A stretch of 50,054 nucleotides of DNA from Gracilaria vermiculophylla (Eukaryota; Rhodophyta; Florideophyceae; Gracilariales; Gracilariaceae). The notes beneath the pieces were generated by a model. It saw only the letters and a program-made list of their open reading frames with translations, searched no databases and had not been told where the DNA came from. Made by a program: the position numbers and the translations under genes. The first letter of the stretch is position 1. Each line of letters starts with the position of its first letter. Below, in pieces: positions 41,501-50,054 of the stretch. Where the stretch lies: the NCBI GenBank assembly GCA_019155205.2, contig JAHNZQ020000049.1:1604236-1654289 (forward strand), in the 5' to 3' direction.

Positions 41501-42368
41501 TTCTTACCGTGATGAACACCAAAACAAGTAGAAATTGTACACAGTTGCTCTGACGTGTGGAAGTAATAAGAGCTTTTACCTAGAAGAAGGTACTTCAGTG
41601 TTCTAGCTGGTGTTATCACACGTCCCATGACCAATGGCTCTGGATACAAGAGCTACGGTCAAAACATTTCCCTTAGTTGGTGAAAATCGATAGAAAAATA
41701 ACTGGCTCATTCAGCTGGTATCCGCTACGCGGAAGTCTAAAGCGCTTGCGCTAGCCGCTCATGCCCATGATTTTGATTCAAGTCCAAAGCGTGAATGTGG
41801 TTACCAGTTGCCTTTGGTGACATTTTCGGGTGTAAAAACTACTCCAAAACCCCTAAGTTGGAAGCAATACAAGATCTTTTAGTGGAGATTCCTTTCGGAG
41901 TGGGTATGTAAAATCAAAATATGACATAGTTTGTGTTCATGGTACCTTCAGCGACATCCGCCCCACAGATTGCGAAATAGTATTGAATGCACTCTACTTT
42001 CTCTGTGCTCTGCTCGTCTCTATCATGCCGAACATAACCCGTGTGCGCCGATGTGCTGGATTCTAAGCAATTATTTTGGACATGATGGGTAACGGCATGA
42101 ATGTTCCCCAGGAGGTTGTAAGGTTCTTCAGTGTAATGATATCCCTAGAGCCGAAATTTATTGATAACTATACTGCACATAACATGTTTCCGTGCAGTAG
42201 TTTTGCTTGTGTCCCCCTCCGGGTACAAAAAATAGTTGAACGTGTTCTTCACGTCTTTGTTGAGGAACGTGCCACTTTTCACGCGTAACGGATAAAAAAA
42301 TGGCTGGATGGCAACGCGTCAAACTTTGGCTACCATGAACGGCTCAGGACATCCAATCACCGGCTGTC
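38511..42368. other. long stretch without a recognisable gene
   Basis: About 3.9 kb of AT-rich sequence with short frames only. A 94-codon minus-strand frame (38678-38962) and a 61-codon plus-strand frame (39654-39839) show no motif. A weak tRNA-like sequence lies near 41.70-41.80 kb. A minus-strand stretch around 40.75-41.15 kb is protein-like but broken by stops and unassigned. Confidence 0.45.
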
Positions 42369-42384
42369 GATCAGTATACTGATC
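42369..42384. repeat. palindrome at the left end of the transposon
   Basis: GATCAGTATACTGATC is a perfect 16-bp palindrome. The same 16 bases occur within the right-end palindrome 3.7 kb away. Confidence 0.75.
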
Positions 42385-42773
42385 ATTACAATGCGCTTTC
42401 TGCCCTAGCAAACTACCCCATACCGGGAGCCAAGACCCCGCTTTCTACACCAAACGCCGCCTCGGCCCCCCTCTTTCCATGTTACTGCTCCCCTCTCGCG
42501 CTCTTCGTCGTGATTTAGACGGACACTCACTTGCAAGCGAGATTCTCGTGGATCTCTTCGGGTCACTAAGTCGTTAGATGCTGTTGAAGAGTTATCATCC
42601 GCTTCAATGTTCACATCTTTGCTATTGCTAACACTTTGTACGGCGTCCAATTCGACGCTGCTTCAACGCGACACTGCCGCATGTGTACTTCGAAGCTTGA
42701 GCACCCTCGAAGAATGCCACACATTCCAGCAGCTTTTACGCAGCCCGGGGTAGACTCTCATACATAGAGGTGT

Positions 42774-45700
42774 CTAACATAAAATGCATGAGTATGTCGA
42801 CCAATGACCGCTGTACCGCCCAGGATGTTGTCCACAAAGCGTGCAGTACTGCACAGCACCCTGCTTTGAACTGTGTCCGGGAACAGAAATCCGTAGAGCC
42901 ACCCCTTCTGCGGAGTTGGAAAAAGCTAATCGCTTCCTCTTCCGTCCATGAGCAAGAGCTATGAGCCTTTTAACCTCGGAACTATCACCCAGCATACCTT
43001 TAACAGCTGCACCCTCTTTTTCAGAGGCCAGGAGTGTGGCAGCATAGCTTAAACGTTCCTGTGAAACGTCAAACATGCAATCATCTGTTCCTTGAATTTT
43101 GTTGAACCGGTTGCGATAGCTCTCCAAAGAATGAAATGTTTGTGACGACTCCAGCAGGTCTTGTCTTTCAAACATTCGCCAGCCGAAAAATGCGTTTATG
43201 GCTATCGTCTTGATGGTTTATGATGCAATCTTTTGCTCCCATTTAAAATGGGATGTTCTTGAGCTTCTCAAGATTGCTCTCTGTTGCGTAGCGCCATCGA
43301 CTCCAGCTTTGGTTTTAAAGTAAAATGTTTGGGTTGCGTGTTTGAAAAGCTTCAGGGGTGGAAAGAATCCCACTTTCCACACATATTCGTCAATGGTATG
43401 CCAAAACTTGTGCCTTTTCAGCAACATTCACTGGCATTCTGCAGTTACAAACGACGGGATGGTGAGAGTGTCCTCATGAGCCCTTTTTACAATTGGACTG
43501 GCCATGTCCATTAAGACATCCTCGCACGTCCGCAGCATCATCTCAGAACATCTATAGACGACAATGTACAGGATTCCCGTCTCAGCGGCGGCAACATAAA
43601 TGCCTACACGAAGACCAAGCACGAACACCTGTTGCATGATTTGGGCCATGTGCCCTTGAGGGATGTACTTGTGGAATGTATCATCCTTCGCCTCTTAAAG
43701 CACCACGTCTGGGAATGAAAGCAATACTGCTTCTTCTACGCATGAATCTGCCACCCTGGTCTTGATCTCCACGCATGCAAGGATGATGTCGTTTCCTTCA
43801 CAATCTTGCATTGTTACCTCACCCACGCCTTCGGAGTCAAAAATAGATGTATCGAGCACTGCTATCCCATCTGGTGAGCAGGCAAGGAAACGACGCTCCT
43901 TAACAGCCAACATTCCCACCTCAAACATAGCTGTTACAAAGGGTTTCGCTCGAAGTGCACTTTAAACGGCGCATTCGTTCGCGCTTCCTCGTATCATCGC
44001 CTCCGTAGAGGTCTTTGTACTAAACCATCCCTTGTAGAACCTCTCAAACCACTGTGGGATTGTCGTTTCCTCCGTGCCACTGCTTGCGGGAGGTCGCAAA
44101 ATGGATCTAAAGCATGGACTGCTCATCAGAACGAGACCGGCATTAGTGCAGGTCACGAGAAAGTGCCGCAGAACGAGCCAATCAGCACACCTCTGCGATA
44201 CAGTTATCACCTCACATCTCTCGCGAAGAAACACCAACACCACATCGTGATGGTCTTGCATCTCATTTCCTCGCCGAAGTGTCCGGAACAAGGTAAACTT
44301 CTTGTCTATGTTCTGTTTAGGAACCGCAATCCACGTATTAAGAGCCTCTTGAATCCCAGCTGGCACAGTGTACATGAATCGCAGCACCTTGGAAAACTTG
44401 TCTGTAACTCGTTCACGTACCGCGATAGCATTCATGCTGCGTTGTCGAAAGCGACCCCGGCCTGTACCAGCATTTTTTGTTGCAAAGAATTTTGCTTCTG
44501 GACCAAGAGTAGGGTCGTCGTCGATCACAAAAGTGCTGCGATGATCGCAGTATAACTGGTGTGGAGCGACAGCAGGATGTTCCCTCTTACATTCCCCATG
44601 CGTATCCCCCATCTCAGCTGCCCCGGGTTCGGACTCGCCTACCGCATCCCCGATATCAAGCGCTTCATCTTCCAAGTCATCGCGTACCGGGTCTGGATAG
44701 GACAGCCCGATGAAGGGATGCACGCGGAGCAAATGTTCCGGCATAACAAACACAGAACTTAAACCGAACACTGAGAGTATCTCCAAAAACGATTGCTTTC
44801 CGTAGCCTCTGTCTGCAGTTACTATGCAACCAGTGTTTTCCTCCCTCCCCCTGCCATCAAGTATTGTCGAAAGAAGCTTTTCCACAGACTCTGTCTGAGC
44901 TTCACCTCTACGACGAAAGCGTATGGCCCGGAGGATGCAAAAGAGGGCATTAGCTAAAGCGTCCGCTGAATGTCTCTCCTTGTCAGTCTTGCGTGCGCTC
45001 AACATTTTTACTTGATTGTCGGACGCTCGTGTCCCGTACAGGTCGTCATCGAGGGTCGCAAGCAGATGTAGCGGACGGAAAAGACCTTCCGAGTATCTCT
45101 GAAAGCAATGCTTTCAAACTCTGACAGCTGCCGCGTCTGGTCTCTCTGCGCATTCCAATGCATCTCTCCTTGCCTACCTCGTCCGGTAATGGCGTATGCA
45201 AGAATGTTATCCGCAATGAATCGAACAAGATCAAGAGAACGTGATGTACTCCTTACTCGGCGAAGCACAGCGATGCTCTTCTCGAAACTAAAACCGGTCG
45301 TGTGAGATAAAAGCAACACGGAGACGTAGCGATATATTTCAGCGATACTCACACATTCCTGGTCTTTGTTTCGCAGTCGAATGTCTTCATTTACCCAGTT
45401 TCTTAACTGGTCGATGAGGCCTTGTAGAAGGAGCATCGTAAAGCCGCAGTGAGTACAAGGCAGCCTGCGTGCGTCACACTGTAGTTTTAGTTGGGTAACG
45501 GCATTGCTACAGAACATCCGCGCTCTGTTTTGGATGACCTTCTCAGCAAAAGCGATCTCCAAGACGACAGTCTCACAGGCAGTCCTGTTCAATGTCCATT
45601 CTTCACTGGGGTCGTCGTGACGTGGGCCTGTCGTCCCTCCCCCGCGATCTCTGCCCCTTGATCTGCCCCTTGTGGCTCCACGCCCCCTCCCTGATGAACC

Positions 45701-45904
45701 TCTTGCTCTTCCTCTCTCTCGTGATCGCCTTGCTGCCCTGTTACGACTAGCCGCACTCTCCGACCCGCCTTGTATGGCTTGGCTTGCGGCAAAGGCATGC
45801 GAGGGACTGCTTTGTGACGCTGGAGGACCGACGGGTTGTGTGGAGGTCTGCAGCGGCGTGGGTTGGGTCGTGGTATTCTGCTTACCGGGCATGACGGTAG
45901 CCAT
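42774..45904 (-). pseudogene. piggyBac-like transposase fused to YqaJ/lambda-exonuclease-type nuclease
   Basis: Read from 45904, the protein starts with a Ser/Arg/Gly-rich region and reaches QRDQTRQLSEFESIAFRDTR. A one-base frameshift near 45060 precedes LDDDLYGTRASDNQVK, the candidate first catalytic Asp. The next frame contains IVTADRGYGK (second Asp, about 44811) and RCADWLVLRHFLVTCTNAG. In the same frame follow RGSANE (about 43976), ACSPDGIAV (about 43871) and VEIKTR (about 43769), the E..D..ExK signature of YqaJ-type nucleases, then KYIPQGHMAQIMQQ. The YFKTKAGVDGATQQ segment (about 43297) matches the third piggyBac Asp motif. The C-terminus ends with two CxxC pairs (CTLC and CILC). In-frame stops lie at 43962, 43695, 43428 and 43218. 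About 1040 codons; family assignments are from motif memory. Confidence 0.65.
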
Positions 45905-46088
45905 GTTGGAGACGTTTGTTAGGCAACATGCTGCTTCACCTATCGCAGCGGTTTCTTGTCGGATTTTGAAAATTCAAAGCTCGGCGTGGTGGCAAGAGGG
46001 AGATAAATCTAGAAGTGACGAGAAAACCGAAGCTTTTGGGGTTTTTGAGATCAACACCATGGCCTGGAAGGACGCCTCAATTGAGGGG

Positions 46089-46112
46089 TACTGATCAGTA
46101 TACTGATCAGTA
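46089..46112. repeat. tandem palindrome at the right end of the transposon
   Basis: The 12-bp palindrome TACTGATCAGTA occurs twice in a row without a spacer, making a perfect 24-bp palindrome. It lies 185 bp upstream of the transposase ATG. Confidence 0.8.
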
Positions 46113-47954
46113 GGCCCTTAAAGTGAAAATGCCTCTAAACCTTTTTGTTCAATATAGTGATCATTGCGGGCACTAGGGATATAGCAGGCGAACAATTCGG
46201 AATGTATTGGTATGAAGCCGAAATCCAAACCGAAGCTGCAAGCGTCCCTAGAAAGTGTTCGTGTTGCACCTTACAAGGAAATGAGACGACAGCCGGTGTA
46301 AGATTTTGCCTCCAATCGATGAGGAATGCGCTCCGCGCTTTCTTTTTCACCCAGTAAATAGCATTAGGACCTACAAAAAAACCTATGCACGTGGTAGCAC
46401 GAGGGCAACAGCCACCTCAGGACGTTCTCAATGACGTTTTCACTCAATCTCTCCTAGCGCGATTGATGATTGCTACTGGAATACTGCTAGTCGACAACAA
46501 GGCTGGGTGCCAGTTTCTTAGCGGGGCCGGGCTCGTAGTGTCTTTTGGATAAAATTGTTTTCTCGTGCTTTTTTCGGCTACTGCAAAACATTCGGTTTAC
46601 TATTTTATGCATGTCATATGCTGCCCCAAACATCAAAAAGCTCCCTATTTTTTAATTTTATATTGAATTTTTGTTTTTTGATATCTTGACCGTACGACTA
46701 AAATCAACGTCATTTATTCATGTTTAGATTTACTACTCATTCTGAAACGTTTATTTGAAAAAATCCTCGTTTTAAGATGTGACAACTATGCAATTTTATA
46801 TGATTTCTTTTTGATGCTCGGCAGTTTTTGGGAAGCCGAAAGTTGACTTTCTGGGAAATTTAAATTTTGAATACACATCCAACGTATTGTGGAAGCCTGT
46901 ATTACTGTAACATAAATTACAGTAAAAAAAAGAGGTTTCAAAGAATTATACTCGATGAAAAACGGTCGACAATGATGTACTCCACATTTGCTGAGGCAGA
47001 GCGGCAGTCAAAGAATCCGTTCTGCAGGAGTTGTAATCTGGTTTCTGTTCTTCTTGGGGCCTGATAAATCGTAAGACATTTGTTTGCGCATTACGTTTTA
47101 TATTTAGGATATATACCAAAACATACCCACCACGGAAGATGATGCCACAAGTTTTTCTTTTATATCCTTCACAGTTCTTTTTTAAATACTTAGTTGCACT
47201 TTCTTTTGTTTAAAACGTAATGTAATGTATTTGAAGACAGTTAATGTAGCCAAGATATTTATAAAAAGTATATGGTAGTTAATAAAAGATTGTTGAAGTT
47301 TTTGTTGAAATGTTTCCATTTGTTTTTGGATAGCTACGATTTGCAAGTTTATTTTGGATTGCTTTTTAAATTTTTTTTAATCTCTGCCACATTTTATTTG
47401 TGCTCAGTATTTATCATGTCCGGTTATAGTTGTCATTTTGGAAAGAATAAAAACAAAGTTTACGTGTCATAAATTATTCAGAGTAGACTTCTATTGTTTT
47501 GAGCATTCCTGAAAGACAGTGCATTTTAAGACATCTAGGACTTGTGCAAGAATTGCAGTATTCCCATTTTTGTTTCAAACAATATAGGCGTTTCTTTATT
47601 TTGCATTGGTGCCGTTTCGCAGCCCGTTAATTTTACTGAAGACCCTTTCCAAGTTGAGAGGGAACCTGTCTTGGCTTTTGATTGTTGTTCTCAAGAAGTA
47701 GGATGTGGACCGATGAAGTCAAATAGTAACATATTTACAGTATTATTTTTCTTGTGACCCATAATGTGGGGTTAGGGGGTTTAAGGGTTAGTGCTAAAAA
47801 AAATGAAGTAATTTCTATTGCTCTTCAGTTTAAGTAGTATCGATTTTCTAAGAAGAAAGCTCACTGTCGTGCTTGGTTGTTATTATCACGACTCAGACAG
47901 ATGCTCGGATGCATCGATTGATTCATATTTTTAGGTCGCAATAGGTCCTGGGAG
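46113..47954. other. AT-rich stretch without a recognisable gene
   Basis: Stops are frequent in all frames. Two plus-strand frames of 66 and 71 codons (47272-47472 and 47542-47757) are mostly hydrophobic and composition-driven. I see no RNA gene, TE domain or regulatory element. Confidence 0.5.
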
Positions 47955-50054
47955 ATGTCGCAGCCGCGAATTTACACATTTTATGGTTATGGACCTCTTC
48001 CACAGAGGAACAGGTATGATGAAGAAAAGGCACCGTTATCTCGGCTTAAAAGAGTTGAAACCAAATTAATTCCTTTTCAAAAGACTTCTGTTGCTCCGCT
48101 AGTATCGGTTAGATGATTCGTTTCTTAACAACTCAGCGAAGAACACCGGTTTGATAAAATACTAAATCAAAGGGATGGGCATCATTCTACAAAAGAAGAG
48201 GTTCTGCAGTGGAGAGCCGATTCTAAAACTGAATATATTCACTTGCTTCATGCAAAAGGTTGACATGTTCGAGATAAGTAACGCTTAAGCATACGGGTTC
48301 TTTCCATATATTTTGAAAGGATTGGCTGAATACCAGTTCAACTATGTCAGAGATTTGTCTTTTGCTTCCACAAGTACAGGTACGTTTTGGCACAACGTGT
48401 CGGACTTCGTTCTTGAGGTTCTGTGCCGCAATAGTGGCGATTAGTGATTCTATCTTATCGGTAGGAGATAAAAAACAGAATTCTGATGAGACAGAGGTTG
48501 TTTATTGAACTCGTTTGGACAAGAACACCGATAACGTTCAGAACGTGGAACAATAGAAATATTCCCTGCCTATTACGGAATTATCTTTCACGGAGACTCC
48601 AATTATGGATGAGGGCTCGGTAATTTATTCAAACATTCATCCTGATAAGCCAAAGCCGCTGGGATAATCATCTAGGGCATGGATAAAACCAGGCAGCATA
48701 CACAGTTATGCTGTGGTACGAAGGGCCACAAACAAAGTGAATTAATTACTTTAGTAATCTGCTTTTTAGTGCAGTGTGGAGGTACAAAAAACACACAAGT
48801 GTATTTTTATTCTTCGGAATATTTGGAAGATCGGGAATAAATCTTCGCTCCAAAGTTAGAAGCCTGTCACGGAAGATAGGTAAGAAAAAATGTAAGCTCA
48901 GACCAATTATTGGCCGAACGTTATCTGTGATTACGGTCCCTTAATATTTGTAACTCGGATCAATTTATAATATGGACTGAAAGGAATTTTAGAGTTCATA
49001 GTGACCTCGTCCTTTCAAATCAGTTAATGGCTCGGCAGTTATCTGTTTTTTAAACAGGAGGTGCTCCGAAGCTGACTGATCGTGGAGTGATTGGTCTCCG
49101 TATGCGAGATCGCATTCGCGAAAGCCCGGGAATGGCCTTGTCGGACTCTAAAAGGAACCCTCTCTCTAAATTGGTACTCTTATTTCGGTTGTAAGACTTA
49201 AGTTCTATTTGGTGTAGTTAGATTTTGTTCTTTACGGCTCACTGCCCCGGGAAACCTCGATTCTGACTTTTTGTGACCACGTTTTTGAAGCTATAGGGTT
49301 TTGTTGCAGAAGGGTTGACTCGGAAATTAGAACAACAGTCCCTGTTTTCAAACAAATCTCTGGAGAGAGCCATCCGTTGCAAAGCTTCTCTGCAGGCTTC
49401 GCCGCAAGCTACTGACTTCGCTCGAGTGTCGACAAAGCTTCTTGATTCGAAAGCAGGTTCCATACCAAAGGTGTCCCAGGTCTGGATAGTGCTGCTATTT
49501 CCGCAGCGCGGCCTACAAAAGGTTCAACCTTTATCGATGCAGCAAAAGCAGAGGCAACTCGCGTTGGGGACTGTATTCTACTCGATTGAACCGAATGTCC
49601 CGTTTAAGAATTGGGTGGCTTAATTTGAATATAAATCCCAATGGTTGGGCATGAACCTGGTTGTCTCTTTGGTTCTGCTAAACCCGTCGGCTACAACCCC
49701 TATTCTAATTCCTATGTCAGAAGTTTTGGGAATCTTAGAATCCCAAAAGGAGAAACCTGAAGAAAAACGTGCGTCAGCCATGTTCTCGGAAAAGAGTAAT
49801 TTGAACTATAAAAATAGAAGACACAAGTCGCAAATGCGGACTGCAAAATCAAATCAATCAAGTATTTAGAGATTTTAAATCTAGATCATTTTCAAGAATC
49901 TTACAGAGCGAAGTTTAAAATATATATTAGACCTCTTGCGTTGTTAGACTTCAATAAAGCAGTATCCGACGTATTAGTTGGAAACGATTGTTTCCAAACC
50001 TTTCATTACATCGGCACGCAGTTCCCTGACTCAACTGTAGTGATTTTCAGCTGC
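47955..50054 (+). pseudogene. unassigned coding remnants, possibly a retroelement, running off the window
   Basis: An ATG at 47955 opens about 53 codons (YTFYGYGPLPQRNRYDEE region). Protein-like segments then follow in changing plus-strand frames: KEEVLQWRADSKTEYIHLLHA near 48.2 kb, ILKGLAEYQFNYVRDLSF near 48.32 kb, a CCGTKGHK zinc-knuckle-like segment near 48.70 kb, frames at 49315-49623 and 49645-49869, and DVLVGNDCF near 49.97 kb, which resembles the LLGNDF motif of retroviral-type proteases. The order gag-like, knuckle-like, protease-like suggests a decayed LTR element, but each piece is weak. Confidence 0.3.

Larger units (their letters stand above)
42369..46112 (-). mobile_element. piggyBac-like DNA transposon with embedded YqaJ-type nuclease, decayed
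   Basis: A 3.74-kb block is bounded by related palindromes: GATCAGTATACTGATC at 42369-42384, and two tandem copies of TACTGATCAGTA at 46089-46112, which contain the same 16 bases. Inside is one coding region on the minus strand with DDE/D transposase motifs, a PD-(D/E)XK nuclease domain and a C-terminal Cys cluster. The boundaries are inferred from the matching palindromes; I did not find a TTAA duplication at both ends. Confidence 0.6.

Noticed and set aside
43218..43964. Stop-codon readthrough or an alternative genetic code in the transposase
   Set aside because: Host genes in the window end normally at TAA, TAG and TGA, and the element also has a frameshift, so decay is the simpler explanation.
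1..50054. CRISPR array or prokaryotic operon
   Set aside because: No regularly spaced short repeats are present, and genes show eukaryotic signals such as KDEL, introns and MYB repeats.

Overview
The window looks like nuclear DNA of a photosynthetic eukaryote, most plausibly a red alga; this is inferred. The support is: intron-poor, densely packed genes in very GC-rich DNA; an ER-retained HSP70; a probable plastid M41-like metalloprotease of the plant VIRESCENT3 type; an RLF-type cytochrome b5 protein; and a secreted bicovalent-FAD oxidase of the family that includes red-algal hexose oxidase. Next to these genes lies a much more AT-rich block filled with decayed retrotransposons and DNA transposons.

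Gene island (about 0.1-17.4 kb). The order is: a Ser-rich hypothetical protein (166-828, +); a 4.6 kb stretch with no recognised gene; the GRP170/HYOU1-like ER chaperone (5480-8293, +) with a candidate unfolded-protein-response site about 150 bp upstream; a Cys-type glutathione peroxidase (8765-9430, -) head-to-head with the VIR3-like protease (9703-10917, +); an R2R3-MYB factor (11029-11883, -) separated from the divergent cytochrome b5 gene (12708-13181, +) by a strongly G-rich strand; a three-exon membrane-protein gene (13239-14459, -) with introns of 88 and 98 bp; and the FAD oxidase (15910-17409, +). Neighbouring genes alternate between tight convergent and divergent pairs.

Repeat block (about 18.9-46.1 kb). 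A decayed Ty1/copia element (18938-23192, -) has two LTRs, a polypurine tract, gag, a protease region, only the C-terminal part of integrase, a Tudor-like module, RT and RNase H. A 555-bp LTR family occurs four times. Copy A is split by a Tc1/mariner element at a TA site. Copies B and C carry 5-bp target duplications and sit inside an older Ty3/gypsy element. Copy C holds a gap of exactly 100 N and may hide a whole element. Copy D is solitary. The older gypsy element (about 27.3-34.8 kb, +) can still be read as PR, RT, RNase H, HHCC/integrase, a chromodomain-like tail and a polypurine tract. A tandem tRNA-like (SINE-like) repeat lies within it.

The most unusual object is a 3.7-kb DNA transposon (42369-46112, -). 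It encodes a piggyBac-like DDE/D transposase in which a YqaJ/lambda-exonuclease-type PD-(D/E)XK nuclease domain appears to lie between the second and third catalytic Asp. Its ends carry matching palindromes. The coding frame is broken by one frameshift and four in-frame stops. The last 4 kb are AT-rich and contain weak, unassigned coding remnants. Nothing on the right half looks like a functional host gene.
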